The notes: generated by a model not told the origin, from the letters alone. A stretch of DNA of 62,906 nt from Clostridia bacterium (GCA_017631795.1 JAGBSO010000034.1:1-62906), one strand, 5' to 3'; shown: positions 35,042 through 43,926, numbered from the stretch's first letter. Made by a program: numbers and translations.

Positions 35042-35722
35042 TTAAGCCCTCTCTTTCTTATCTCTTCTTGAGCCTACTCTGCGTGTGTCACGAAGAACTT
35101 CACCGCGGTAGAGCCATACTTTAACGCCTATACGGCCGTAAGTTGTGTGTGCTTCTGCGAAACCGTAGTCGATGTCAGCACGAATTGTCTGAAGAGGAAT
35201 TGTGCCTTCATGGTATGTTTCGCTACGTGCGATTTCTGCGCCGCCAAGTCTACCGCTAACCTGAGTCTTGATACCCTTAGCACCAAGTTTCATTGTTCTG
35301 CCGATAGCCTGTTTGAGTGCACGACGGAAAGATACACGTCTTTCAAGCTGAGCTGCGATGTTTTCAGCAACAAGCTGAGCATTTGCATCGGGCTGCTTGA
35401 TTTCGATGATGTTGATGAAAACTTCCTTGTCACCACCGAGAAGCTCTTTGCACTTTGCCTTGAGCTTTTCGATTTCTGCGCCGCCTCTGCCGATAACCAT
35501 GCCGGGCTTAGCACAGTGGATGTTTACACGAACTCTCTTGGGATCTCTTTCGATCTCAACTTTGGGTACACCTGCGGGTGCAAGTGCCTTGAGGAGATAC
35601 TCACGGAGATTGTAGTCGTCAACAAGGTTTGAACCGAAGTCCTTCTTGTCAGCGAACCAACGGGATTCCCAATCTTTGATTACGCCGATTCTTAAACCGG
35701 TAGGATTAATTTTCTGTCCCAT
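35042..35722 (-). CDS. rpsC: 30S ribosomal protein S3
   Basis: 226 residues. [23 protein letters not shown] start, KH domain ([17 protein letters not shown], about 73-89) and C-terminal S3 domain with [12 protein letters not shown]. mRNA entry-channel protein. Confidence 0.98.
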   Translation of the reverse strand: MGQKINPTGLRIGVIKDWESRWFADKKDFGSNLVDDYNLREYLLKALAPAGVPKVEIERDPKRVRVNIHCAKPGMVIGRGGAEIEKLKAKCKELLGGDKEVFINIIEIKQPDANAQLVAENIAAQLERRVSFRRALKQAIGRTMKLGAKGIKTQVSGRLGGAEIARSETYHEGTIPLQTIRADIDYGFAEAHTTYGRIGVKVWLYRGEVLRDTRRVGSRRDKKERA

Positions 35723-35743
35723 TTAATTTGTCCTCCTCCCCGA

Positions 35744-36082
35744 TTATTCTTCAGTTTCTCTCAGAACAAGGTTGATGTGCGATGTCTTCTTGTTGATTCT
35801 GTACGCACGGCCCTTTGATCTGGGTCTGATTCTCTTAAGTGTAGGACCCTGACATACGCTGCATTCTGCAACATAAAGTCTTGAAACGTCCATATCATAG
35901 TTGTTTTCAGCATTAGCCATAGCTGATTTGAGAAGCTTTGCAAGGGGTTCACACGCAGCCTTGGGTGTGTACTTAAGGATTGCCATAGCTTCATCAGCGG
36001 GCTTGTTTCTGATAAGGTCGAGAACTATCTGAACCTTACGAGGTGCGATACGCACGAAAGTCGCTTTTGCTCTTGCTTCCAT
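35744..36082 (-). CDS. rplV: 50S ribosomal protein L22
   Basis: 112 residues from [20 protein letters not shown]; the long beta-hairpin with [29 protein letters not shown] lines the exit tunnel. AAAGGAG at 8 bases selects ATG 36082 over a GTG three codons upstream. Confidence 0.97.
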   Translation of the reverse strand: MEARAKATFVRIAPRKVQIVLDLIRNKPADEAMAILKYTPKAACEPLAKLLKSAMANAENNYDMDVSRLYVAECSVCQGPTLKRIRPRSKGRAYRINKKTSHINLVLRETEE

Positions 36083-36100
36083 TATTTCCACTCCTTTGAC

Positions 36101-36385
36101 TTACTTTTTACCATTGTTTGAGGTCTTTGAACCTGCATGGCCTCTGAATGTTCTTGTAGGAGCAAATTCACCGAGCTTGTGACCTACCATATCTTCGGTA
36201 ACATATACGGGAACATGCTTTCTGCCGTCATGAACAGCAAATGTATGACCTACAAAATCCGGGAAAATTGTAGAGCTTCTGCTCCATGTCTTAAGAACTA
36301 TTTTTTCTCCGGCTTCGTTCATCTTTTCAACTCTTGCGAGCAGCTTGGGCTGCACGTAAGGTCCTTTTTTAATACTTCTACCCAT
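36101..36385 (-). CDS. rpsS: 30S ribosomal protein S19
   Basis: 94 residues. [16 protein letters not shown] start and [18 protein letters not shown] are diagnostic; 30S head protein near the A site. Confidence 0.98.
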   Translation of the reverse strand: MGRSIKKGPYVQPKLLARVEKMNEAGEKIVLKTWSRSSTIFPDFVGHTFAVHDGRKHVPVYVTEDMVGHKLGEFAPTRTFRGHAGSKTSNNGKK

Positions 36386-36406
36386 TATTAATAGCTCCTT
36401 TCCCGA

Positions 36407-37240
36407 TTATTTGTCGTTACGGCGCTTCACGATAAGCTTATCGGAACGCTTGAATTTCTTACGAGTCTTGTAACCAAGAGCGGGTTTACCCCAAGGAGTT
36501 ACAGGACCGGGACGACCGATGGGTGACTTACCTTCACCACCACCGTGAGGATGGTCGCAGGGGTTCATAACTGAACCGCGGACTGTGGGACGGATACCCA
36601 TGTGACGTGTACGACCAGCTTTACCGATCTTAACGTTTTCGTGGTCTGCGTTACCAACTGTACCAACAGTTGCCATACAGATTGCGGGAACGTTACGGAG
36701 TTCGCCTGAGGGAAGTCTGAGAAGAGCATAGATGCCTTCCTTAGCCATGAGCTGAGCTGCATTACCAGCTGCTCTTGCAAGCTGACCGCCTCTGCCGGGA
36801 TAAAGCTCTACGTTATGAACGAAAGTACCTGTGGGGATGTTAACAAGGGGAAGTGCGTTACCAACCTTGATATCTGCATCAGGACCTGCAACAACAGTGT
36901 CGCCTACTTTAAGACCTGCGGGAGCAAGGATGTAAGACTTAACACCGTCTTCATACTCGATAAGAGCAATGTTTGCTGAACGATTGGGATCGTATTCAAG
37001 TGTTTTAACTTCTGCCTTAACACCGAACTTGTTTCTCTTGAAATCAATGATACGGTATTTCTGGCGATTTCCGCCGCCGTGATGACGAACGGTGATTCTT
37101 CCGTAGCTGTTACGGCCTGAGTGCTTCTTAAGAGGTTCAAGAAGGCTCTTTTCGGGGCCGCACTTTGAAAGTCCGGAATAATCTGTAACCGACATGTTTC
37201 TTCTGCCGTTTGTAGTCGGTTTGTAGACTTTAATAGCCAT
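36407..37240 (-). CDS. rplB: 50S ribosomal protein L2
   Basis: 277 residues. [22 protein letters not shown] start; [23 protein letters not shown] contains the conserved His region important for peptidyl transferase. Unusually, 108 structured bases separate it from rplW. Confidence 0.98.
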   Translation of the reverse strand: MAIKVYKPTTNGRRNMSVTDYSGLSKCGPEKSLLEPLKKHSGRNSYGRITVRHHGGGNRQKYRIIDFKRNKFGVKAEVKTLEYDPNRSANIALIEYEDGVKSYILAPAGLKVGDTVVAGPDADIKVGNALPLVNIPTGTFVHNVELYPGRGGQLARAAGNAAQLMAKEGIYALLRLPSGELRNVPAICMATVGTVGNADHENVKIGKAGRTRHMGIRPTVRGSVMNPCDHPHGGGEGKSPIGRPGPVTPWGKPALGYKTRKKFKRSDKLIVKRRNDK

Positions 37241-37261
37241 TATTTTTCACTCGCCTTTCTT

Positions 37262-37330
37262 GTCCGAAAACCGGACGGATTTTATGTTTCAGACAGCTTA
37301 GCGGTCGGCACCCATACATCACCGTCTGAA
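37262..37330 (-). promoter_or_regulatory. structured spacer between rplW and rplB
   Basis: The 108-nt rplW-rplB gap is far longer than other gaps in this cluster. On the minus strand it contains a 43-nt hairpin closed by TTCAGAC / GTCTGAA (37288-37330) and a second one, GTCCG GTTTT CGGAC (37262-37276), right before the rplB ribosome binding site. It could be an RNase site, a translational control element or a protein-binding leader. Confidence 0.4.
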
Positions 37331-37348
37331 TGTGTGATTTTTTAATGA

Positions 37349-37642
37349 TTAGAACATGCCGTCGAAGAATTCAATTGTCTTTGAATCTTCTGTAAGAGTA
37401 ACGATAGCCTTTTTCCAGTCAGCCTTGTAGCCTGTGAAACGGCCGTATGTTCTCTTGTGACCTTTAACGTTCATTGTGTTGACCTTAGCAACCTTAACTT
37501 CGAAAAGTGTTTCAACTGCTCTTGCAACATCAATTTTTGTAGCACTCTTAGCTACTTCAAAGGTATACTTCTTTTCAGCAACTTCTGCCATGCTTTCTTC
37601 TGTGATAACAGGGCGGATGATGATATCCTGTGCGATTTTCAT
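37349..37642 (-). CDS. rplW: 50S ribosomal protein L23
   Basis: 97 residues. IIRPVITEESMAEVAEKKYTFEVAKSATK start and KGHKRTYGRFTGYKADWKKAIVTL are typical; docking site for trigger factor and SRP. Start overlaps the rplD stop. Confidence 0.97.
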   Translation of the reverse strand: MKIAQDIIIRPVITEESMAEVAEKKYTFEVAKSATKIDVARAVETLFEVKVAKVNTMNVKGHKRTYGRFTGYKADWKKAIVTLTEDSKTIEFFDGMF

Positions 37643-38265
37643 TATGCATATACCTCCTCGATCTTAGCAACTGCGTCCTTGAGGAGAACGATCTTTGAGC
37701 AGTTAAGCATGTCGTAAACATTGAGTGTGCTTACGAGAGCAACCTTAACGCCAGCGATGTTTCTTGCACTCTTATAAACGACGTCGTCTTTTTCGGGAAG
37801 AACGATAAGTGTCTTCTTGCCAGCGTTGATAGCTGAGAGAGTCTTTGCAACTTCCTTTGTCTTAACAGCTTCAAGAGCGAATGTATCGAGAACGATAATC
37901 TCTTCAGCTGCAAACTTTGCAGAAAATGCTGACTTCATAGCAAGTCTTCTTACCTTCTTGTTGATTGAGAAGCTGTAGCTTCTGGGCTTGGGGCCGAGAG
38001 CGATACCGCCGTGATACCACTGGGGTGCTCTTGTTGAACCCTGACGAGCTCTGCCTGTACCCTTCTGTCTCCAGGGCTTCTTGCCGCCGCCGCTTACTTC
38101 TGAACGAGTAAGTGTTGACTGTGTGCCCTGACGCTGATTTGCAAGATAATTTACAACAGCGATATGCATTACGGAGGTGTTGGGCTCGATTGAGAAGATT
38201 GCATCGCTGAGAGTAAGCTCTGAAACCTGCTCGCCGGCCTTATTAACAACTTTAATATTAGCCAT
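37642..38265 (-). CDS. rplD: 50S ribosomal protein L4
   Basis: 207 residues. TRSEVSGGGKKPWRQKGTGRARQGSTRAPQW is the tunnel loop signature. In E. coli L4 represses the S10 operon through its leader; whether that happens here is unknown. Confidence 0.98.
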   Translation of the reverse strand: MANIKVVNKAGEQVSELTLSDAIFSIEPNTSVMHIAVVNYLANQRQGTQSTLTRSEVSGGGKKPWRQKGTGRARQGSTRAPQWYHGGIALGPKPRSYSFSINKKVRRLAMKSAFSAKFAAEEIIVLDTFALEAVKTKEVAKTLSAINAGKKTLIVLPEKDDVVYKSARNIAGVKVALVSTLNVYDMLNCSKIVLLKDAVAKIEEVYA

Positions 38266-38279
38266 CTTTTATTTCCTCC

Positions 38280-38912
38280 TTACGCTTTCTTTGCATCTGC
38301 GATAACAACGTAACCGCCCTTAGGACCGGGGATAGCACCCTTGATAGCGATGAGGTTGTTTTCTGCATCTACCTTGACAATGTCAAGATTCTGAACTGTA
38401 ACTCTTTCAGCACCGAGGTGACCTGCGAGTTTCTTTCCCTTGTAAACTCTTGAGGGGTCTGAACAAGCACCGAGTGAACCTGCGTGTCTTGCAACAGGAC
38501 CTGTACCGTGAGTTTCCTTAAGTCTTGAGAAATTCCATCTCTTGATAGCACCTGCTGTTCCCTTACCTTTGCTTGTGCCTGTGACATCAACTTTGTCACC
38601 TGCTGCGAAGACATCAGCCTTAACTACTGAGCCTACTTCGAAAGCAGAAGTGTCAGCGAATCTGAACTCCTTAAGAACTTTCTGGGGTGCTACGTCAGCT
38701 TTTGCAAAGTGACCCTTGAGGGGCTTTGTAACACGCTGCTGCTTCTGAACAGCGTAGCCGAGCTGAACTGCGGCATAACCGTCTACTTCAACGGTCTTCT
38801 TCTGGACTACCGGGCAAGGACCAGCTTCAACAACTGTAACGGGAACTACTTTACCGTTAGCGTCGAAAACCTGAGTCATACCGATTTTCTTACCGATAAT
38901 ACCTTTTACCAT
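38280..38912 (-). CDS. rplC: 50S ribosomal protein L3
   Basis: 210 residues. MVKGIIGKKIGMTQVFDANGKVVPVTVVEAGPC start and GTGPVARHAGSLGACSDPSRVYKGKKLAGHLG, near the peptidyl transferase centre. GGAGG site upstream. Confidence 0.98.
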   Translation of the reverse strand: MVKGIIGKKIGMTQVFDANGKVVPVTVVEAGPCPVVQKKTVEVDGYAAVQLGYAVQKQQRVTKPLKGHFAKADVAPQKVLKEFRFADTSAFEVGSVVKADVFAAGDKVDVTGTSKGKGTAGAIKRWNFSRLKETHGTGPVARHAGSLGACSDPSRVYKGKKLAGHLGAERVTVQNLDIVKVDAENNLIAIKGAIPGPKGGYVVIADAKKA

Positions 38913-38938
38913 GATTTTTTCCTCCTGTCAGATTATTG

Positions 38939-38989
38939 GTTGACACAAGTCAACTTGACCTGCGGTATATATAATTGTATATATATCCG
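38939..38989 (-). promoter_or_regulatory. two hairpins in the rpsJ-rplC spacer
   Basis: The 95-nt spacer holds GTTGAC-ACAA-GTCAAC (38939-38954) and an AU-only hairpin CGGTATATATA / TATATATATCCG (38963-38989). Neither is followed by a T-run, so they look like processing or regulatory structures instead of terminators. Confidence 0.45.
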
Positions 38990-39007
38990 GATTTTGTCTG
39001 CTGTAAA

Positions 39008-39319
39008 TTACAGCTTGATTTCGATATCTACACCTGCGGGAAGTTCGAGACCGGTGAGAGCTTCAACAGTTTTGTTTGAAGGTCTGAGGATATCGATGAG
39101 TCTCTTGTGTGTACGCTGCTCAAACTGTTCACGGCTATCCTTGTACTTGTGAACAGCACGAAGGATTGTAACTACTTCCTTTTCTGTGGGAAGAGGTACG
39201 GGACCTGATACCTGAGCGCCTGTACGCTTTGCGGTTTCTACGATTCTTTCTGCTGCTTTGTCAACAAGATTGTGATCGTAGCCCTTAAGTCTAATTCTGA
39301 TTTTTCCCTTAACTGCCAT
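39008..39319 (-). CDS. rpsJ: 30S ribosomal protein S10
   Basis: 103 residues from [45 protein letters not shown], complete S10/NusE, ribosomal head protein and antitermination factor. AGGAGG (about 39328-39333) sets ATG 39319. An open frame continues upstream through the leader but would be almost double the family length and has no S10 similarity. Confidence 0.97.
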   Translation of the reverse strand: MAVKGKIRIRLKGYDHNLVDKAAERIVETAKRTGAQVSGPVPLPTEKEVVTILRAVHKYKDSREQFEQRTHKRLIDILRPSNKTVEALTGLELPAGVDIEIKL

Positions 39320-39634
39320 TTTTACGCCTCCTGATGAATTTGGCGGGCTTTGCTTGATATTTTTCATCAACGCACCCGTGTGTTTCGCGCCTCTCCGTTT
39401 TAAAAACCGGAAACACGCAGTATTTCCGGGGCTCTTGAGAAAATACCTCATCCCGATGGTAGCTTTTTTCGTGGTTAAGGCACAAAAACGCCCCGATACG
39501 GGAAGATCTCGCCCGGTTTGAAATCGGACATACTCCGTGAGAGTTTCCTGCATCAAAGTGCAGCCACATCCCACATCATCGCATGGTACATTGCGAAAAA
39601 AGGGCATAATTATGCTCTATCCTTTTCCGCATGC
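39320..39634 (-). promoter_or_regulatory. long 5' leader of the S10 ribosomal operon
   Basis: About 315 nt of RNA between the predicted transcription start and the rpsJ ATG. Visible structures: a GCATAATTATGC palindrome near the 5' end (39604-39615), TGCACTTTGATGCA (39549-39562), CCCGTATCGGG, and a stem CCGGAAA / TTTCCGG (39407-39429). Length and structure suggest autoregulation of the operon by a ribosomal protein such as L4, but the specific elements do not match a leader I know. Confidence 0.5.
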
Positions 39635-39640
39635 TCGGAT

Positions 39641-39669
39641 ATTATACAATATATATCCTTAAATTGCAA
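39641..39669 (-). promoter_or_regulatory. main promoter of the S10-spc-alpha cluster
   Basis: TTGCAA (39664-39669, minus strand), 17-nt spacer, consensus TATAAT (39641-39646). The only strong promoter-like sequence I found in the 16-kb cluster. Confidence 0.8.
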
Positions 39670-39769
39670 TAGTTTTTTGAAAAAAAATGGCGATTTTCAG
39701 CCATTTTTTCATTTTTGTCCAATGTTACAACTCCAACAGACTTTCAATGCTCCGTTTGTGCAAAATCAC

Positions 39770-39804
39770 AAAAAAAAGATGCCGATTTTCTACATCAGCA
39801 TCTT
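39770..39804 (-). terminator. intrinsic terminator of the zinc-ribbon membrane protein gene
   Basis: Stem AAGATGCCGAT / ATCAGCATCTT (39777-39804, one mismatch) with eight T on the minus strand. Confidence 0.85.
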
Positions 39805-39815
39805 TAATAATATTT

Positions 39816-40937
39816 TTAGCCTACATATGCGCCGCATGAATGGCAGAATACATCGCCTGATGATACGGGAGCACTACACTCAGGGCAAGTTTTTGTTTTT
39901 GTGTCACTGAGCATCGCATCCAGATCACCGTCAAAAACATCAAGGCCTCTTGTGTCTGCTGCATACTTTTCGTTTCCTGTTATGTCATCGAGCAGAGAAT
40001 CTGTTGCCTCAAGAATATCTGCTGCAGAAACTCCGTCAACACTCATCTGAGCAATGGGAGAAAATCTTACGGGTTCTTCTGTATATTTTCTGATAAGCGG
40101 ATCGGAATATGAACCAAGCTGCCCCATAAGAGCTGCAGTTTTGATCGCTGCTGCAGAATCATCACTTGAAAGACCATCAAGATTAATACCTGAAGATTTT
40201 TTCTCACCGGAAGCTGCGCCGAGAAGCTCTGCAATTCTCTCAGGAGTTACAACTTCAACAGGAACGGGACCTGACGGTGCATCGGAATCACGATCTGAAT
40301 CTGTGCTGATGCCGTCATATTTATCGTCATCTGATTTCTTACCGCGCTGCACAAGAAGCGCAATGATAAGAGCAGCAAGAATCACAAACAATACAGCCGC
40401 AGCAATAAGAACAATCTGCTGCCACTCTATGCCGTCTTTTCTCTCACCGTTGTTTACCACAAGACCGCCTATTGTATAGTTTTCTGTGGGGGTCTGCACA
40501 ATGATTGCCGCCGAATCTTCTTCAAGCAGATCTGAAAGTGAGCTTTCATATGAAAAAGATGAATCTTCCTCATCACCTGCAGGCTCAGCAGTTGTAAGCT
40601 GAGTGGGCAGAGTTGTGTCAGGCTGATATGTATTCTGATTGCTCTGTGTCGGTTGAGTAGCAGACGGAACCGTTCCCGTGCCGGAATTATTTATAGGATT
40701 GGTTGTTGCATTGGGATCCGTAGTAGTGTCGTTCGGAGTTTCAGTTGTCGCTGTTGTATCCTGCGGGGCTGTTGTGTTGTTGGGATTGAGATTGTTCATC
40801 ATATCATTTATAAGATCCCCGAACAAGCCTCCCAGGCCTTCACCGATACTCGGAGCCGCACTGACAGACAGCTGTACACTGCAAGCGAATACAACTGCCA
40901 TTGTCATTATAAGAATTCTTTTTAAGATTCTTTTCAT
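39816..40937 (-). CDS. single-span membrane protein with Thr-rich ectodomain and C-terminal zinc ribbon
   Basis: 373 residues. Signal peptide about 1-28, then IGEGLGGLFGDLINDMMNN, a long Thr/Asn/Gln/Pro-rich low-complexity region (about 55-120), and a membrane helix (about 175-200). The cytoplasmic part (about 205-373) ends in a zinc ribbon CPEC...CHSCG. An intracellular zinc ribbon on an extracytoplasmic Thr-rich stalk suggests a sensor or scaffold, but no family is recognised. ATG 40937 has GGAGGAG upstream. Probably in one operon with the gene upstream (40992), which shares the Gly/Leu/Asp plus Thr-rich design. Confidence 0.65.
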   Translation of the reverse strand: MKRILKRILIMTMAVVFACSVQLSVSAAPSIGEGLGGLFGDLINDMMNNLNPNNTTAPQDTTATTETPNDTTTDPNATTNPINNSGTGTVPSATQPTQSNQNTYQPDTTLPTQLTTAEPAGDEEDSSFSYESSLSDLLEEDSAAIIVQTPTENYTIGGLVVNNGERKDGIEWQQIVLIAAAVLFVILAALIIALLVQRGKKSDDDKYDGISTDSDRDSDAPSGPVPVEVVTPERIAELLGAASGEKKSSGINLDGLSSDDSAAAIKTAALMGQLGSYSDPLIRKYTEEPVRFSPIAQMSVDGVSAADILEATDSLLDDITGNEKYAADTRGLDVFDGDLDAMLSDTKTKTCPECSAPVSSGDVFCHSCGAYVG

Positions 40938-40991
40938 AGAGATTCTCCTCCGTTGCGGAATTCCGTTTCCGCACAAAAAGAAAAAAATATT

Positions 40992-41726
40992 TTAATCGTT
41001 CCAGTATGTTATATTTCCGTAATCATTTCCGTCATCGCCGATATTATCATTTGAAAACTGCGACATCGCTCTGGGCTTGTCCACACCGGGAATTGTTGAT
41101 TTATCCATCACGGCTGAATTATACTCAGTTCTTCTTGTCATAAGCACAAGAACAATTGCGCCCACAAGAATAAGAATAACTATTGCTGCGATAAACACGA
41201 GAAGTGTAAGTGTACTGCCTGAAATTCCCGAATCATTTTCATTTGTACCGTTAACAATAAGAACAGAAGGTAATTCTTCTTCCTTTGTTGTCTGAACATC
41301 ATCCTGCTGCTGACCGGTATATGATTCTTCATCCGGCAGAGTCAGGTTTTCAGACATCTGTGACTGAGTAGGTCTTTCACCACCATCAATAACAGGAAGT
41401 GCAGACTGTGTTGTTGTTTCAGTATTCTGTCCCGGCAGCAACTGGTCAAACCCTTCAAGCAGAGAATCCATGCCGCCATCAAACATACCTGAAAATCCGT
41501 TGAAATATTCACCGAGCGAACCCAGATTACCTAAATCACCCAGGTCGCCGAAAATTGAGCCCTGAGTTGTTGTTTCTGCAGGAGCAGTTGTTGTGGTTGT
41601 TGTCTGCGTGTCAGGAATAAATTCCTCTTCCTCATCATCGACTATGTAAATATTATCGGCAAAGGAAACAACCGAAAACAACATACAAAGCAGCAACGCC
41701 AATATTACAGCTGTTATCCTTTTCAT
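40992..41726 (-). CDS. single-span membrane protein with Gly/Leu/Asp and Thr-rich ectodomain
   Basis: 244 residues. Signal peptide about 1-23, an acidic stretch DDEEEEF, a Thr-rich segment, then a Gly/Leu/Asp-repetitive region (SIFGDLGDLGNLGSLGEYF..., about 58-98), a low-complexity spacer, one membrane helix (about 172-196) and an acidic cytoplasmic tail. The repetitive region recalls the IPQTG protein at 894 and the start of the 39816 protein. No known domain. ATG 41726 is supported by GGAAGAG upstream and removal of 10 non-signal residues. Confidence 0.65.
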   Translation of the reverse strand: MKRITAVILALLLCMLFSVVSFADNIYIVDDEEEEFIPDTQTTTTTTAPAETTTQGSIFGDLGDLGNLGSLGEYFNGFSGMFDGGMDSLLEGFDQLLPGQNTETTTQSALPVIDGGERPTQSQMSENLTLPDEESYTGQQQDDVQTTKEEELPSVLIVNGTNENDSGISGSTLTLLVFIAAIVILILVGAIVLVLMTRRTEYNSAVMDKSTIPGVDKPRAMSQFSNDNIGDDGNDYGNITYWND

Positions 41727-41905
41727 TACTTTCTCACTCTTCCAAATAAAATTCAAAAAAATTAATTAAAATCCTGCAAATTATATTATACAATATACTT
41801 TCAATTTCTTAATTCCAAAAAAGAATAATGAATTTGTTTTTTCTGTTATTTTCCGCCAATTCTGCATTTTTTATGCACAAAAACAATGTTTTAATCAGCA
41901 CAAAT

Positions 41906-41937
41906 GCGGGATTACGATAAAACACACCGTATCCCGC
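41906..41937. terminator. possible terminator hairpin downstream of the cohesin-like gene
   Basis: Stem GCGGGAT / ATCCCGC with a long loop, seven bases beyond the stop of the gene ending at 41944. The T-run is weak on either strand, so the call is tentative. Confidence 0.45.
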
Positions 41938-41943
41938 CTTTAA

Positions 41944-42684
41944 TTATTCTTCGTTTTTATCGCTGTCGGAAGTCTTTTCTTCTTCTGACTCTTCATTGTT
42001 ATGGTTGCTCTTTATTGCAACAAATGCGATACCTGCAATTGCACCTACAGCAAGCACACCTGCGATAAGATAAACATACCACTTTGAATTAAGGTCTGCA
42101 TTTGTGTTTGCAGTGCCGCTCGGTTTTGTTGTCTTTTCCTGAGCATTATCATCCTGAGCCTGAGTCTGCTTCAATGTTACGGCATCAGTCTTGTCTTCCT
42201 GCAATACTGTGTTACCCACAGCCTTTACAGTTTTTGTAATATCAACATCATTTGCTTCATATGATGATGCCCACATACAAAACTCATTGATATCATATGC
42301 ATCGTTGACAGGCTTGAATGTAAATGTGGCGATATTGAGTTTTCCGTCGCTGTCAAGGTCTGTTTCAACGCACTTTTCAGTAAAAATAACAGAAACAGTG
42401 CAAAGACCTTCAATACCTTCTGCTTTACCGCCTACAACCATAAATCCTGTTGTTTCAGCAGCTGTGTATTCTTCAAATGTATACATATCTTCAGAAAATC
42501 CGAGATTGAAGTCTGCAGCCTGAAGACCCAATGCATTATTTACATATACTTTAACTGTAACAAGATCTGACTGTGCATCATATGCTGATTCAATACCGAT
42601 TTCGGGAGCTTCTGCAAAAGCTGTTACAGATACGGCAAAAAGCATGGCAAATGCCACAAGTAAAGATACTACTGTTTTTTTCAC
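41944..42684 (-). CDS. membrane-anchored protein with cohesin-like ectodomain (GTG start)
   Basis: 246 residues. Signal peptide about 1-24 (VTAFA-EAP), then a beta-sandwich of about 140 residues whose strand pattern resembles cohesins and related modules: DLVTVKVYVNNALGLQAADFNLGFSED (about 39-65) and, at the end, GKLNIATFTFKPVND (about 119-133). A Gln/Thr linker, a membrane helix (about 203-224) and an acidic tail follow. The start is GTG 42684, 8 bases behind GGAGG; the upstream ATG overlaps that site. If a true cohesin, it would anchor dockerin proteins such as those at 15506 and 51278 to the membrane. Fold assignment is by eye. Confidence 0.55.
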   Translation of the reverse strand: MKKTVVSLLVAFAMLFAVSVTAFAEAPEIGIESAYDAQSDLVTVKVYVNNALGLQAADFNLGFSEDMYTFEEYTAAETTGFMVVGGKAEGIEGLCTVSVIFTEKCVETDLDSDGKLNIATFTFKPVNDAYDINEFCMWASSYEANDVDITKTVKAVGNTVLQEDKTDAVTLKQTQAQDDNAQEKTTKPSGTANTNADLNSKWYVYLIAGVLAVGAIAGIAFVAIKSNHNNEESEEEKTSDSDKNEE

Positions 42685-42753
42685 TCTATATTCCTCCGAT
42701 GTCAAAACATATTAATAAATTACAATATTATTATAAAAAAGTCAACTGTGAAA

Positions 42754-43926
42754 TTATACAAAAGGTCTGTCAACATTCACCACAGCATTACAATATCTGA
42801 ACTTTTCCGATATAATACTGCGGACCTGCTCTTTTATTTCACTGTCTGATGCTTTTATTTCATGAGGCACAACCACATCAAAAATAAGATTTGTGTGACT
42901 GTCCCCCGGCACCATTCTGAAGTCATGGATAGTCACATTTTCGCCAAGGATTTTAACTGCCTCAGCAACATCATTTCTGACTTTTGTTGTTACTGCATTG
43001 TCTGTTTCAATGGGATCCATATGTATAACTGCCATACAGCCCAGTTCTTCTGCGAGCCTGAACTCTGCATTATCAACAACATCATGAAGTGCATAGATGT
43101 CATCATTCCCGTTGACTTCCGCATGAAGTGATACAACTACTCTGCCCGGTCCGTAATCATGAACAACAAGATCATGTATGCCGACAATTTTTTCATAGGA
43201 CAGAACGATTTTTTCCACCTCATCAATAAATTCCTTTTCAGGAGGCATTCCGAGAAGCGGATTGACTGTTTCCTTGACAGAACGGATACCTGCGTAAACA
43301 ATAAAGAGTGACACAAGAATACCGCACCAACCGTCTATTTTCAGTCCTGTGAAATATGAAATAACGGTAGAAACAAGAACAACAGATGTTGCGACTGTAT
43401 CACCGATACAGTCAAGCGCAGTAGCTTTCATACCTGCGGAATTTATTTTTTTGCCGATTCTGTTGTTATAGATAAACATATAACCTTTTATAAGCACTGA
43501 CGCTACAAGAATCACAATCGCAGCGATACTTGTATCAACTTCTGACGGATTCATTATCTTGTCAACAGATGAACCGAGAAGTTCAATACCCACAAGAATA
43601 ATAATCACAGAAACGGCAAGTCCCGAAAGATATTCCAGTCTGCCGTGTCCGAAAGGATGGTCCTTGTCCGGTTTCTTTTCTGCAAGACGGAGACCTGCAA
43701 GAGTTATCACCGTTGATCCGGCATCTGAAAGATTATTGAACGCATCGGCTGTTATTGCAATCGAGTGGCTTATAACACCTGCGAAATATTTTATTCCGAA
43801 CAGCACAAGATTAAGAAAAATACCCACAATACAGCACAGTGTGCCGTATGCGCTTCTGATTTTGTTCTCATCTACACCGTCTTTATTTTTTATAAATAAT
43901 TTACTGAGAATCGATATCATCATCAA
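42754..43926 (-). CDS. cation diffusion facilitator, possibly Mn2+ exporter
   Basis: 390 residues, six membrane helices and a C-terminal cytoplasmic ferredoxin-like domain (about 215-300) with an added segment. The TM2 motif ITADAFNNLSDAG gives N-x3-D and TM5 ALDCIGD gives D-x3-D. Zinc CDFs usually have H-x3-D in TM5; the Asp form is associated with manganese exporters. HPFGHGRLEY is the conserved loop. Its first codons overlap the end of the DUF2207-type gene, so it is cotranscribed with it. Ribosome binding site weak (GGTGATT). Confidence 0.85.
   Translation of the reverse strand: MMMISILSKLFIKNKDGVDENKIRSAYGTLCCIVGIFLNLVLFGIKYFAGVISHSIAITADAFNNLSDAGSTVITLAGLRLAEKKPDKDHPFGHGRLEYLSGLAVSVIIILVGIELLGSSVDKIMNPSEVDTSIAAIVILVASVLIKGYMFIYNNRIGKKINSAGMKATALDCIGDTVATSVVLVSTVISYFTGLKIDGWCGILVSLFIVYAGIRSVKETVNPLLGMPPEKEFIDEVEKIVLSYEKIVGIHDLVVHDYGPGRVVVSLHAEVNGNDDIYALHDVVDNAEFRLAEELGCMAVIHMDPIETDNAVTTKVRNDVAEAVKILGENVTIHDFRMVPGDSHTNLIFDVVVPHEIKASDSEIKEQVRSIISEKFRYCNAVVNVDRPFV

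Noticed and set aside
23839..39319. Numerous plus-strand ORFs of 60-200 codons across the ribosomal cluster
   Set aside because: All lie opposite recognisable ribosomal genes, lack ribosome binding sites and give Cys/Ser/Phe-rich translations typical of antisense frames.
39320..39607. Open frame continuing in phase upstream of rpsJ (199 codons in total)
   Set aside because: S10 is about 103 residues, AGGAGG lies directly before ATG 39319, and the upstream part has no similarity to S10 and overlaps RNA hairpins; taken as an untranslated leader.
41727..41943. Possible gene or RNA in the gap upstream of 40992
   Set aside because: AT-rich, only weak promoter-like words and the tentative hairpin at 41906-41937; nothing further can be supported.
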